From NCBI GenBank assembly GCA_030426085.1, contig JAUHYW010000058.1, forward strand, positions 1 through 64,000: a stretch of 64,000 bases of DNA, given 5' to 3'. Under the pieces are notes generated by a model. It saw nothing but the letters and a program-made list of their open reading frames with translations, ran no database searches and had not been told where the DNA came from. The DNA comes from a bacterium. Its GTDB lineage: Bacteria > Myxococcota_A > Bradymonadia > UBA7976 > UBA1532. The position numbers and the translations under genes are program-made. Positions 35,557-45,700 of the stretch are shown here, one piece after another (within the stretch, counting starts at the first letter, position 1; every line of letters starts with the position of its first letter).

Positions 35557-36555
35557 TCAGGCGGCGTCCCAGGTGAGCACGAGCTTGCCGACGAGCGCAT
35601 TGCCGGTCATCTGGCGGTGGGCCGCCTCGGCGTCCTCGAAACGAAAGACCGTGTCGAGCACCGGGCGCAGCCGCGGCGCGGGCCCGGCGAAGAGCGGCAG
35701 GGCGTGGGCGGCGAAGTGGCGGGCGACGGCGATCTTCTCTTCGAGTGGGCGGGGCCGCAGCACGGTGCCCTGGATGCGGATGCGCCGCTTCAGCACGACC
35801 GCCAGCGGCATCGCGCAGTCGAGGCCGGCGAGCAGACCCACCAGGATGAGGCGCCCGCGATCCCCCAGGCAGCGGACGCTCTCGGCGGTGTAGGCCCCGC
35901 CGACGAGCTCGAGCACCCGATCGACCGGGCCGTCGGCGGTGACCGCGTCGGCGAAGGTGGCCGGCGCCGAGGGCACGACGCCCCGGGTGAGGCCGAGGGT
36001 CTTCGCCCGCTCGAGCTTCTCCGGCGTGCGCGAGGTCCCGATGGCGGTCGCGCCCCAGGCGGCGGCGAGCTGGACGGCGGCGGTGCCGACGCCCGATCCG
36101 ACGGCGTGGATCAGGACCCGGTGGCCGGGGGCCATGCCGCCCTGCACGACGAGGGCGTCGTAGGCGGTGAGGAAGGCTTCGGGGATGGCGGCGGCGGCGG
36201 CGAAGTCGAGGCCGTCGGGGATCGGCAGGACCTCGCGGTGGTGGGCGGTGAGCTGCTCGCTGTAGCCCCCGCCGGCCACGAGGCCCATGACCCGGTCGCC
36301 GACCTCGACGCCCCGCACCCGGTCGCCGCGCTCGATGACCTCGCCGGCGTATTCGAGGCCGGGCACGTCGGGCACGATACCCGGCGGCGCGGGGTAGAAG
36401 CCCCGCCGCTGGAGCACATCGCCCCGGTTGATCCCGGCGGCCCGCACCCGGATCCGGACCTCTTCGGGCCCGGGGCGCGGCGCCGGCCGCTCGGCGAGCG
36501 CGAGGCCGCCGCCGTCTTCGATCCGCATCACCCGCATGGTCTTCGTGTCGCTCAT
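35557..36555 (-). CDS. NAD(P)H:quinone oxidoreductase-like MDR protein
   Basis: A 332-residue zinc-free medium-chain dehydrogenase/reductase. It shows AAGINRGDVLQRRGFYP, PGLEYAGEV, the cofactor-binding VLIHAVGSGVGTAAVQLA and RPRPLEEKIAVARHFA, like PIG3/quinone oxidoreductases. The start at 36555 gives MSDTKTMRVMRIEDGG. It reduces quinones or enones with NADPH; the true substrate is unknown. It is transcribed away from the lipoprotein at 36674 across 118 bp, and its 3' end abuts the repeat array. Confidence 0.88.
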   Translation of the reverse strand: MSDTKTMRVMRIEDGGGLALAERPAPRPGPEEVRIRVRAAGINRGDVLQRRGFYPAPPGIVPDVPGLEYAGEVIERGDRVRGVEVGDRVMGLVAGGGYSEQLTAHHREVLPIPDGLDFAAAAAIPEAFLTAYDALVVQGGMAPGHRVLIHAVGSGVGTAAVQLAAAWGATAIGTSRTPEKLERAKTLGLTRGVVPSAPATFADAVTADGPVDRVLELVGGAYTAESVRCLGDRGRLILVGLLAGLDCAMPLAVVLKRRIRIQGTVLRPRPLEEKIAVARHFAAHALPLFAGPAPRLRPVLDTVFRFEDAEAAHRQMTGNALVGKLVLTWDAA

Positions 36556-36673
36556 GGCGCGCCTCCTGTCGCGTGCTGCCAGCGCAGTGGATGAAGCACG
36601 GCGGGGCCCGTCGCGCAAGGCGGGCCGCGGGTGTACAGTGCGCTCAGGCCCCGCGCGCCCCGGAGGTGTTCCC

Positions 36674-37651
36674 ATGCGCACGCCCCTGCTCCTGACATCG
36701 TTCGCGCTCGTCGCCTGCGGCGGGACGCCCCCGCCGCCCTCGGCCCCGCCGCCGAAGCCGGCGTACTCGACGCTGGCGCAGACCCCGACGCCGATCGACG
36801 ACCCGGCCCCGGTCAAGCGGTACGTGATCCTGTACGCGGGCGAGCTGCCCGGCGAGTCGACGGTCGAGAAGAACCTGTCGCTCGGCAGCTACGTGGCCGA
36901 GGTGGGCAGCTCGCCGAACGGCATGGAGGTCGCCCTGCCCGGCGTGCTGTGCACCATCGCGCCCACCGACCGCCCGGCGGACGTGCCGAAGCACTTCCTG
37001 CCGGCCGATCTGAAAGAGCACGGGCTCGACGAGGACGAGGCCCGGGCGCTGGGCGAGGCGGGGCGCGCGGCCGGCGTGGAGTGCGTGATCGAGGACGACG
37101 AGCTGCCGATCCGGGCGATGCCGCCCTACGCCGAGGCGGCGGCCGAGGCGCTGGCCGAGAGCACGCAGGGCTGGATCCACGATCCGCAGACGGGGCGCTA
37201 CTGGCCCAAGGCGGCGTGGAAGGCGAGCCGGGCCGAGAACAAGACGTTCGCGGTCGGGCGCCATGTGCGGGTGCTGAAGGACAAGGATCCCGACTCGGGG
37301 CTGTACTGGCTGGGCACCCGGGGGCTGGTGGCGTTCGGGCGGCCCGATCTGGAGGCGTTCCCGGTGACCGAGGCCCGGGTCGACGCGGTGGCGCTCCAGA
37401 TGCAGGCGATCGGCGACGTGCTGATCAGCGAGCCGGCGCTGGCCGACGGCATGACGCTGTCCCTGGGGCCGGTGGACGCGATGTTGCTGGGGCGCGATCG
37501 CTACGCGGCGACGCTGCCGGCGGGCACGACCGGGGCGGCGATGACGGTCGACGGCGAGAGCACGGCCCGGCTGGCGCTGGTCGATCCGGCGGCGGCGCAG
37601 GGTGATCTGGCGGCCCACGCGGCTTTCTTGCGGCGGCTCACCGTGCGCTGA
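36674..37651 (+). CDS. Hypothetical lipoprotein
   Basis: A 325-residue protein with signal and lipobox FALVACGG (Cys near residue 14), a short Pro-rich linker and a mixed alpha/beta body. GGAGGT seven bases before ATG 36674 sets the start. No known domain is recognised. Motifs such as VKRYVILYAGELPGESTVEK and GRHVRVLKDKDPDSGLYWLG are noted for searching. It is probably an outer-membrane or periplasmic lipoprotein. Its last 14 bases overlap the end of the convergent LysR gene. Confidence 0.75.
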   Translation: MRTPLLLTSFALVACGGTPPPPSAPPPKPAYSTLAQTPTPIDDPAPVKRYVILYAGELPGESTVEKNLSLGSYVAEVGSSPNGMEVALPGVLCTIAPTDRPADVPKHFLPADLKEHGLDEDEARALGEAGRAAGVECVIEDDELPIRAMPPYAEAAAEALAESTQGWIHDPQTGRYWPKAAWKASRAENKTFAVGRHVRVLKDKDPDSGLYWLGTRGLVAFGRPDLEAFPVTEARVDAVALQMQAIGDVLISEPALADGMTLSLGPVDAMLLGRDRYAATLPAGTTGAAMTVDGESTARLALVDPAAAQGDLAAHAAFLRRLTVR

Positions 37652-38519
37652 TCCCATCGCCGGGCGCGACCGCGGCCGCGGCGAAGACCTCCACCAGCCA
37701 GTCCATCACCGCCCGGACCGGCGGCAGCGCCCGCCGGGCGCGGTGCACCACCAACCACAGATCGCGGGCGGGCACGGCGGGCAGATCCAGGCCCAGGGCG
37801 GCGGGGTCGCGCTCGGTCAGGTCGAGGCCGGCGGCGAAGGCCCGGGGCAGGATCGCGATCCCCAGCCCGGCGGCGACGGCCCGGCCGAGGGCCTCGACGT
37901 CTTCCAGCAGCAGCCGCGGGGGGCGGTCGGCGAACATCCGCTCGGCGAGGCGCTGCTCGGGGATGTCGGCGAGCGATCCGGTGAGCCCGAGCCAGGGGGC
38001 GCCGGGGTCGGGCGGCGCCTCGGGGGCGGCGAAGAGGCCGTATTCGATGGTGGCCAGCCGCCGGGCGAACAGCTCGCCGGCGGTGGGGCGGGCGAAGCGC
38101 AGCGCGATGTCGGCTTCGCCGGCGGCGAGGCTGGCGACGTGGTTGTCGGCCAGCAGCCGCAGCCGCAGGTCGGGCCAGCGGGCGCAGAGCCGGGGCAGGC
38201 CGTCGACGAGCACCCACCGCACCAGCTCGCCGACGGCGGTGACGGTGACCGATCCCCGGACGGCGGGCGGCGCGTCGAGCGCGGCCCGGGCGGCGAGGGC
38301 CCCGTCGAGCATCGGGCGCACGGCGGCGAGCACGGCGGCGCCCCGGGGGGTGAGGTCGACCGGGGTGTCCCGCACGAGCAGCGGCGCGCCGGCCTCGGCT
38401 TCGAGGCGGGCGAGGTGGCGGCTGACGGTCGACTGGCTGACCCCGAGCGCCTCGGCGGCGGCGGTCAGGCTGCCGTGGCGGGCGACGGCTTCGAAGGTGC
38501 GCAGCAGGTCCCAGCGCAT
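37638..38519 (-). CDS. LysR-family transcriptional regulator
   Basis: A 293-residue LysR-type regulator. HTH: LRTFEAVARHGSLTAAAEAL then GVSQSTVSRHLARLE. The substrate-binding domain spans about 90-290 (GSVTVTAVGELVRWVLVDGL, LLEDVEALGRAVAAGLGIAI). Start at 38519. It diverges from the MBL-fold hydrolase at 38634 with 114 bp between starts, suggesting control of that gene. It overlaps the tail of the lipoprotein gene at 37651. Confidence 0.88.
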   Translation of the reverse strand: MRWDLLRTFEAVARHGSLTAAAEALGVSQSTVSRHLARLEAEAGAPLLVRDTPVDLTPRGAAVLAAVRPMLDGALAARAALDAPPAVRGSVTVTAVGELVRWVLVDGLPRLCARWPDLRLRLLADNHVASLAAGEADIALRFARPTAGELFARRLATIEYGLFAAPEAPPDPGAPWLGLTGSLADIPEQRLAERMFADRPPRLLLEDVEALGRAVAAGLGIAILPRAFAAGLDLTERDPAALGLDLPAVPARDLWLVVHRARRALPPVRAVMDWLVEVFAAAAVAPGDGISAR

Positions 38520-38633
38520 GGGGCTCCCCTTCAGGGCGCGGCGTTTTCGGATGGCGGCCATCCGCCGGTGGCGGTTCCCCCGGGCGGGGCGGCGGTCGAT
38601 GATGGCGCCGCGATCATCACGGCGAGGTCTCCC

Positions 38634-39473
38634 ATGCGCATCCATCACCTGCGGAACGCGACCGCGATCATCGAGCTCGGCGGGCACCGCCTGCTGCTCG
38701 ACCCGATGCTGGCCGAGGTCGGGGCGATGCCCGGCTTCAAGGTGTTCGGTGGCGGGCGGCGGCGCAACCCGCTCGTGCCGCTGCCGCCGGGCGCCGAGGC
38801 GGCCCTGGCGTCGGTGACCGGGGTCGTCATCACCCACGAGCACCCCGACCACTTCGACCGGGCGGCCCTGGCGTGGATCCGCGACCGGGGGCTGCCGGTG
38901 TGGGCTCATCCCATCGACGCGCCGAGCCTGCGGCGCAAGGGGCTGGCGGTCGAGCCGCTGGTCGACGGCGCGCTGGGGCTGCGGGTGGAGCGGGTGCCCG
39001 GGCGCCACGGGCGGGGTGTGCTGGGCTGGCTGATGGGGCCGGTGAGCGGGGTCTACCTGGCGCCGCCGGACGGGCCGAGCCTGCTGGTGACGAGCGACAC
39101 GGTGCTGACCGAGGCGGTGCGCGCGGCGGTGGTCCGCCTGCGGCCGGATGTGCTGCTGGCGCCGGCGGGGGCGGCCAACATGGGGCTGGGGGGCGACATC
39201 CTGTTCGGGGTCGACGAGCTGGTCGAGCTGGCCCGGCTGGCCCCGGGGGCGGTGGTGTTCAATCACCTCGAGGCGCTGGATCACTGCCCGACGACGCGCT
39301 CGGGGCTGGCGGCGCGCATGGCGGCGGAGGGGCTGGGCGAGCGGGTCCACATCCCGGCGGACGGGGCGGTGCTGTCGTTCACCGCGCAGGGCGCTCCGGC
39401 CGCGCCGGGCCCGAGCGCGGCGCGCCGGCCGGGGGTGCAGAAGTGGCTGACGGCGAAGTTCGCCGGGACCTGA
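38634..39473 (+). CDS. MBL-fold metallo-hydrolase
   Basis: A 279-residue metallo-beta-lactamase-fold protein. It carries the zinc motif HEHPDHFD (HxHxDH) near residue 66, an early IELGGHRLLLDPMLA, and LLVTSDTVL and VVFNHLEALDHC for the remaining ligands. GAGGT lies ten bases before ATG 38634. It resembles the UlaG/RomA-like hydrolases acting on phospho- or lactone esters; the substrate is unknown. Its stop TGA abuts the stop of the convergent thioredoxin-like lipoprotein (TGATCA shared junction). Confidence 0.85.
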   Translation: MRIHHLRNATAIIELGGHRLLLDPMLAEVGAMPGFKVFGGGRRRNPLVPLPPGAEAALASVTGVVITHEHPDHFDRAALAWIRDRGLPVWAHPIDAPSLRRKGLAVEPLVDGALGLRVERVPGRHGRGVLGWLMGPVSGVYLAPPDGPSLLVTSDTVLTEAVRAAVVRLRPDVLLAPAGAANMGLGGDILFGVDELVELARLAPGAVVFNHLEALDHCPTTRSGLAARMAAEGLGERVHIPADGAVLSFTAQGAPAAPGPSAARRPGVQKWLTAKFAGT

Positions 39474-40346
39474 TCACTCGGGCAGCGCGCCCTCGATGGC
39501 GGCCCGGATGTCGTCGAGCGCGCCGTACTGGTCGCGGAAGACGATCTCCCCGGCGGGGTCGAGCACGACGTGGCCGTCGTTGACCGGCAGGTCGTAGGCC
39601 GCGCGCAGGGCGCCCTCGGGGTCGTAGAGCACGGGCAGGGTCAGGCCGTAGGTGCGGCGGATGCGGTCGCAGGTCTCGGCGTCGGGCGGGCCGAAGTCGT
39701 CGTCGGCGCCGATGACGAACCACGCGGCGACGGCCTCGGGGTCGAAGGCGGCGTAGAAGTCCTCGGTCTGCGCGGCGAGCGCCCGGCACGGGGGGCACCA
39801 GGCGGCGAATTCGAAGATCCAGGTGGCCCGGCCGCAGGTGTCGTGCAGGCGGTGGGGGTTGCCCTCGCAGTCGGTGAGCACGACGTCGGGGCCGATGTCG
39901 CCGATGGAGGTGCCGAAGGGGCCGGCGGGCGGGCACAGCGCGGCTTCGCCCTCGCCCTCGCCCTCGCCTTCACCTTCGCCCTCGCCTTCACCTTCGCCCT
40001 CGCCTTCACCTTCGCCCTCACCTTCACCCTCGCCCTCGCCCTCGCCCTCGCCCTCGCCCTCGCCTTCACCCTCGCCTTCGCCTTCGCCTTCGCCCTCGCC
40101 TTCACCTTCGCCCTCGCCTTCGCCTTCACCCTCGCCCTCGCCCTCGCCCTCGCCCTCGCCCTCGCCCTCGCCCTCGCCCTCACCCTCGCCTTCGCCCTCA
40201 CCCTCGCCCTCGCCCTCCCCGCCCACGGCGCCGTCGATCGACGGCCCGGCGTCGGGGTCGTCATCGCTGCCCCCGCCGACGGGCGTGCAGGCGGACGTGA
40301 AGAGGATCGTCGAGGCGGCGAGAGCGATCAGGCGCAGCGGAAGCAC
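39474..40346 (-). CDS. TlpA-like thioredoxin lipoprotein with long Gly-Glu repeat linker
   Basis: A 290-residue lipoprotein. The lipobox is FTSAC near residue 19, followed by [11 protein letters not shown] and then about 46 Gly-Glu dipeptides (residues about 42-134). The rest is a thioredoxin fold with WCPPC in [32 protein letters not shown] and a cis-Pro-type [18 protein letters not shown]. It is likely an extracytoplasmic thiol reductase or thiol-related protein on a long acidic tether. It is a single frame; loss or gain of repeat units keeps the frame because the DNA unit is 6 bp. Confidence 0.88.
   Translation of the reverse strand: MLPLRLIALAASTILFTSACTPVGGGSDDDPDAGPSIDGAVGGEGEGEGEGEGEGEGEGEGEGEGEGEGEGEGEGEGEGEGEGEGEGEGEGEGEGEGEGEGEGEGEGEGEGEGEGEGEGEGEGEGEGEGEGEGEAALCPPAGPFGTSIGDIGPDVVLTDCEGNPHRLHDTCGRATWIFEFAAWCPPCRALAAQTEDFYAAFDPEAVAAWFVIGADDDFGPPDAETCDRIRRTYGLTLPVLYDPEGALRAAYDLPVNDGHVVLDPAGEIVFRDQYGALDDIRAAIEGALPE
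39943..40220. repeat. Hexanucleotide repeat (GGCGAG/GGCGAA), ~46 units
   Basis: On the minus strand GGCGAG or GGCGAA repeats without interruption for about 278 bp and encodes (Gly-Glu)n. Mixture of GAG and GAA codons shows the array is old enough to have synonymous changes. Length is likely to vary between strains. Confidence 0.92.
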
Positions 40347-40444
40347 GGTGCATCTCCAGGGTCGGGGCGCAGAGCGCGGGTCGGGTACCGGCGCCTACGG
40401 GCGCGGGCGCGGCAGGTTACCCGATCGGCGGGCAGGGGCGCCGG

Positions 40445-42721
40445 TCAGCGCAGGACCTCGAGGTCGTCGCCGGTCATGCGCACCCGGACCCGGGCGGCGT
40501 TGTTGGTGGTGTCCAGCTCTTCGATGACCCCGTCGGGGTTGGTGGTGACGACGACCTCGTAGATCCCGTCGGGCACGCCGGTCACGTCGATCCACTGGCA
40601 TTGCAGCCCCCGGCCGTAGGTGTCCTGGCAGCCGGCGGTGATGCCCTGGTTGCGCCCGCCGTAGCCCCGGCAGCCGTCCACCGCGATCGCCGGGTCGTAG
40701 ACCCCGATGTCGATCACCGCGAACCCGCTCTTGGCCCCGACCGGCAGCTCGCGCTCGGTCTCGGGGTCGTAGAGCGCGTACTCGGCGTAGGCTTCGAAGT
40801 GGAAGTGCCCGTGACACTGGTCGAACGCCCACAGCGGGTTGTCGTCGCTGGGTGCCCCGAGCTGGAGGTCGGCGTTGCCGATGTTGGCGATGCGGGTGCC
40901 GAACCGCAGGATCTTGCGCAGCCCGGGGCCGCCGACGCAGCGCTCGTTGATGAGGCACGGGTCGTTGGCGTTGATCTGGTCGATGGTCACGGTGCTGCGC
41001 AGGTAGTCGGGGTCGACGATGAGGTCGGGCGCCTGTCCGCAGGTGCCGGCCGGGGCCGGGTCGACGCCGGTCTCGCCGCCGGCGCACTGGCCGCAGGTGT
41101 CGATGAACGCTTCGCCGAAGCAGGCCCCGGCGCAGTCGACGTGGCCCAGCGGGTCGATGACCGAGGTGCCGCCCACGCAGACGCCGCACGCGTCTTCGGT
41201 CGCGACGCCGCCGTACTGGCCGGCGCAGTCCAGCGCGCACTCGGGGCCCTGCTGCATGACGTGCACCGCGCCCCCGGTCGCCGGGTCGAGGTCGTCCCAG
41301 AACGGCGCGAGGAAGGCCCCCAGCGTGGGGTCGCCGGTCGGCCCGTTCTGCGCGCCGGGCGCGGCGCCGTCGAGCACGATCACCCCGTTGGCCCCGACCC
41401 GCACCCGGTCGTAGGTCTGCCCGGCGTAGGGGAACTCGAAGTCGAGGGGCAGCTCGATGAAGCCGTCGTCGTCGACGAATTCGAAGGCCTCGCCCCCGTA
41501 GCGCACGTCGAGCCAGTCGCTGCGGGCGGTGTAGTCCAGCTCGACCCGGCCGTCCTCCCGGGCCCGGAAGTAGGTGATCGGCTCCTCCCGGGGGTAGTCG
41601 CTGTCGACGCCGAGCGAGGCGCTGGGCGCGCCGCCCATGCCCTGGTGCCCGACGGTGGGGGTGGCGTCGTAGGGCTCGACGTCGGCGTAGTGGAAGGCGA
41701 AGTCGCCGCTCTCGTAGAGCACGGCCTGGAAGGTGTACGGCCCGCTGGCCCCCTCGGCCCCGAACGCGGGCACGTCGGTCCACTGGATGATCGCCCGGGC
41801 GCCGGGCACGGCCGGGCACTGGTCGCAGGCGTCGGGCACGCCGTTGTCGTCGTCGTCGGCCTCGAACGGCACCCGCCCGGTGGTCCCGCCGGCGCAGCGC
41901 CCGCAGCCGTCGACCCGGGCCGCGCCGAAGCAGACCCCGACGCAGTCCTTGTCGGCGTTGGCCCCGGCGCAGACGCCGCACTCGTCGGTGTCGTCGGTGG
42001 CGCAGCGCGGCTGGGGGTCGCCGGCCTCTTCGACGAACTGCGCCGGGCGCAGGCAGGCGTCGACGAAGACCTCGGGGTCGCCGGCGCCGTCGCCGTCCTG
42101 GTCGGCGTAGAACCGCCGGGTGCCGGGGCCGGCGCAGATCCCGCAGGCGTCGGTGTCATTGGTCGCGCAGTGGGGCTCGGCGTCGCGGTCGTTGTCCACG
42201 AAGCCGGGCACCGGGCCGCACAGCTCCATGGCCACGTCGGGGTCGCCGAGGCCGTCGCCGTCCTGGTCGGCGTAGCCCATCTCCCCGCCGGGGCCGGCGC
42301 AGTCGCCGCAGGCGTCGGTGTCGTTGGTGGCGCACTCGGGCTGCTCGTCGTCGTCGTTGTCGACATAGCCCGCGGGGCGCTCGCAGCCGACCTGCGCGTC
42401 GTAGAGGTCGCCGAGGCCGTCGCCGTCCCGGTCGGCGTACCACACCGGGGGGCCCGATCCGCCGCAGACGCCGCAGTCGTCGGTCCGGCCGTCGGCGCAG
42501 GTGGGGTCGGGGTCGTCGGGGTTCTGGACGTAGCCCGGCGGGGGTTCGCAGCCGCGGAAGGGCTCGGCCGGGTCGCCCTGGCCGTCGCCGTCCTCGTCGG
42601 CGTACCAGACGCTGGGGCCGCCGCAGCCGGCGTCGGCGCCGTCGTCGAGGTCCTGGGGGTCGCAGCCGAGGGTGAGCCCGGCGGCGAGCAGGGCGAGCAG
42701 GGCGAGGGGCGTGCGGGTCAT
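40445..42721 (-). CDS. Lipoprotein with thrombospondin-type-3-like repeats and lysyl-oxidase-like domain
   Basis: A 758-residue lipoprotein (lipobox TLGC near residue 20). Residues about 30-330 carry at least five modules YADxDGDGxGDP...C...P.GYV.N..D..P.CA...DxCGxC, calcium-loop and Cys-rich. A beta-rich domain follows at about 340-500 ([20 protein letters not shown]). The C-terminus, about 590-755, resembles lysyl oxidase: a copper-site-like [19 protein letters not shown] (as CHxHFH) and an Ig-like ending [20 protein letters not shown]. It is probably a surface copper amine oxidase or a structural relative. AGGAG precedes ATG 42721. It lies 38 bp downstream of the next repeat lipoprotein. 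Confidence 0.75.
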   Translation of the reverse strand: MTRTPLALLALLAAGLTLGCDPQDLDDGADAGCGGPSVWYADEDGDGQGDPAEPFRGCEPPPGYVQNPDDPDPTCADGRTDDCGVCGGSGPPVWYADRDGDGLGDLYDAQVGCERPAGYVDNDDDEQPECATNDTDACGDCAGPGGEMGYADQDGDGLGDPDVAMELCGPVPGFVDNDRDAEPHCATNDTDACGICAGPGTRRFYADQDGDGAGDPEVFVDACLRPAQFVEEAGDPQPRCATDDTDECGVCAGANADKDCVGVCFGAARVDGCGRCAGGTTGRVPFEADDDDNGVPDACDQCPAVPGARAIIQWTDVPAFGAEGASGPYTFQAVLYESGDFAFHYADVEPYDATPTVGHQGMGGAPSASLGVDSDYPREEPITYFRAREDGRVELDYTARSDWLDVRYGGEAFEFVDDDGFIELPLDFEFPYAGQTYDRVRVGANGVIVLDGAAPGAQNGPTGDPTLGAFLAPFWDDLDPATGGAVHVMQQGPECALDCAGQYGGVATEDACGVCVGGTSVIDPLGHVDCAGACFGEAFIDTCGQCAGGETGVDPAPAGTCGQAPDLIVDPDYLRSTVTIDQINANDPCLINERCVGGPGLRKILRFGTRIANIGNADLQLGAPSDDNPLWAFDQCHGHFHFEAYAEYALYDPETERELPVGAKSGFAVIDIGVYDPAIAVDGCRGYGGRNQGITAGCQDTYGRGLQCQWIDVTGVPDGIYEVVVTTNPDGVIEELDTTNNAARVRVRMTGDDLEVLR

Positions 42722-42759
42722 AGGGTGCTCCTGGGCGGGGGTGTGCCGGGCGGGGCGGC

Positions 42760-45700
42760 TCATCGCAGGTCGAACCGGACCCGGGCCCGGCCGCTGTTGT
42801 CGCGGAAGCCGTCGACGAAGACGAACCAGGTGCCGGCGGCGAGCCGCTCGGTGATGCGCGAGCGCAGGTCGCCGGCGCCGTCGTCGTCGCAGAAGGCCAC
42901 GCCGCCGTCGACGCAGTCCTGGCGCACGAACAGCGCGGTGTCGTAGTCGGCGTCGATGATGGTGATGTCGACCTCGGTGTCTTCGGGCAGGATCAGCGCG
43001 AACACCTGCTCGCCGCCCCGGGCGTTGTTCGCGCAGTTCGCTTCGAAGAGGTTGGCCCGCCCGGTGGTGTCGGTGTCGAAGGCGCCGCCCTCGGGCGGCA
43101 CCACGACCAGATCGTCGATCGGGGGGCAGGCGACCGCCTCGCTGGTGGTGCCGGCGGCGAAGCACTCGGGGTCGTCGGGCCAGTCGGTGGCCCCGTCGTC
43201 GTCGTTGTCGAGCCCGTCGGCGCAGGCCGGCGGTTCGGGCGGGTCGGCCTCGTCGTCGTCCAGCCCCCGCCCGCAGCCGGGGTCGGCGAGGTCGATCAGC
43301 CCATCGCCGTCGTCATCGATCTCGTTGTTGCACGCCCGGATCAGGCTCTCGACGTCGACCTCGACGGCGCTGTTGGCGAACTGGGCCGCGGCCAGGATCC
43401 AGGTGGTCCCGGGATCGACGTCGAGGATGAGGCCCTGTCGGGCCTCGTCGCAGGCGATGGCGGTCGCCGGCTCAATGCACTCGGTCCGCGCTTCGAGCGA
43501 GAGGGGCACGCCGCCCTGGCTCGAGACGCGGAGCCGGGAGCGCTCCTCGACGGTCACCGCCACCGCCACCTCGCGGAATCGGTTCTCGTCGCCGCAGATC
43601 GTCTCGATCGAGTCGCCCTCGGCCGGCACCTCGATCCGCCCGCCGTCGGGGCCGAGTTCGAACACCTCGAGGCCCGGGTCGCAGACCAGATCCTCTTCGG
43701 GGTCGCCCGCCGCCCGGCACTGGGGGTCGGCGGGCCAGTCGGTGGCGCCGTCGCCGTCGTTGTCGAGGCCGTCGCTGCACGCGGGGATCGCGTCGGGGTC
43801 GTCCTCGCTGCGGTCGAGCGGCTCGGTGCACCCGGGGTCGGCGACGTCGAGCAGGCCGTCGCCGTCGTTGTCGACCCCGTCGTTGCACGCGCGGATGAGG
43901 GAGTCGACGTCGAGCTGCACGTCCACCGCCCGCTCGCCGGGCTCGACGAGCACGAAGTAGCGCCCGGCGTCGAGCCGGTCGAGCTCGAGCTCGCCGTCGT
44001 CGCTGCACGCCCGCTCGGTGATGGCCTCGTCGCAGGCGTCGCGCACGAAGACCCGGGCGTCGCCGGCAGAGACCCGCACGTCGGCGGCGGTGGGCAGGTC
44101 GAGCACGAACACCGCCTCGGCCCCCCGGTCGCCGCCGCAGCGGGCGATGGCGAAGCCGGGGTCGAACGGGCGGGGGTCGACGGTGAAGCGGCCCCCGGCG
44201 AGGCCGACCGGGATCAGCGGCCGATCCCCGGGGCAGCCGGCGCCCTCGGCGGCTGATCCGGCGTAGCGACAGGTGCGGTCGGCGGGGTGGTCGACGTCGC
44301 CGTCGCCGTCGTTGTCGACCCCGTCGGCGCAGGCGGCGGCCTGATCGGGGTCGGCCTCGTCCCGGTCGATGGCCGCGAAGCAGCCCGGGTCGTCGGCGTC
44401 GATGAGGCCGTCGCCGTCGTCGTCCTCCCCGTTCTCGCAGGCCCGCAGCGGCAGGGCCTCGAGCACGATGTCGACCGCGATCAGGTCCACCCGGTCGGCG
44501 AAGCCCACGTCGTGGTCGAGGAAGAGCGCGTAGGTGCCCGGGCCCAGCCGGGGCACCTCGATGATCCGGTCGGCCTCGCGGGCGTCGCACAGCGTCTCGG
44601 TGCGGGGGTCTTCGCAGTTCGTGCGCAGGTAGCTGGCGAAGACGCCCGCGGCGGGGCCGGTGATCCGGGCGGTGAGCGCGGCCGGGCGGTCGACCCGCAT
44701 CAACACCATCGCCTCGGCGCCGTTGCCCCCGCACTGCCCTTCGCTGAGGCCGGGGTCGGCCGAGTCCAGCTCGAAGCCCAGCGCGTGCACGCCGAGGCCG
44801 ACCTCGACCACGTCCCCGGTGGCGCAGACCAGCCCCGGGGGCAGGCCCTCGCTCAGCCCGCCGGCCGCGGGGCACTCGGGGTCGTCGGGCCAGTCGATGG
44901 CGCCGTCCCCGTCGTCGTCCTCGCCGTTGCCGCAGGCGGGCAGCGGGTCGGGATCGGCCTCGTCGGGGTCGTCGGGGCCGGCGCAGCCGGGGTCGGCCTG
45001 GTCGATCCGCCCGTCGCCGTCATCGTCGAGGCCGTTGCGGCAATGGTCGGCCCGGGGCTCGATGCGCGCGGTCAGCTCGACCGGGCGGGGCAGGATGCCG
45101 TCGGTCGGCTGAGCGAAGACGAACAGCTCTTCGCCGGCCTCGACCGCGACCCGCAGCGGCCCCTGGATGCCGTCCGGGCGGCAGGCCCGCTCGGCGTTGC
45201 GGTCGCGGCAGGTGCCGCGGGCGAACAGGCGCAGGTCGCCGTCGGGGCGGGCCTCGACGAGCAGGATGCCGTCCTCGGGCGCGGTGATCCGGGCGATGGC
45301 CTCCCGCCCCCCGGCCTCGGCGCCGCAGGACGCGTCGGCCACGGGCGCCCCGCGGCTCAGCACGACCTCGACCGGGGCGTCGACCTCGAGCGCGGTCACG
45401 GTCCGTTCCGGGCCGCAGACCGCGCCCTCGCTGCCCCAGCCCGCCGAGCGGCAGTCGGGGTCGGCCGGGTAGTCGATCAGGCCGTCGTCGTCTTCGTCGA
45501 GCCCGTTGCCGCAGGCGGGCAGCGGGTCGGGGTCGGCCTCGTCGGCGCCCTCGCCGTCGACGCAGCCGGGATCGGCGAGGTCGATCAGGCCGTCGCCGTC
45601 GTCGTCCTCGCCGTTGGCGCAGGCCGGCCGCGGCGGGACGTCGGGCCGCGCGTCGGGCGGGGGGGCGGCGGCGTCGGCGGCGTCGGTCGCCCCGTCGGGC

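Noticed and set aside
34942-35560. Arg/His/Pro-rich open frames across the array
   Set aside because: The array period (42-43 bp) breaks any single reading frame; apparent peptide repeats shift frame between units.
42760-42946. 781-codon + strand frame ending here (40601-42946)
   Set aside because: Shadow of the lysyl-oxidase-like gene; composition is Val/Gly-rich with no motifs.
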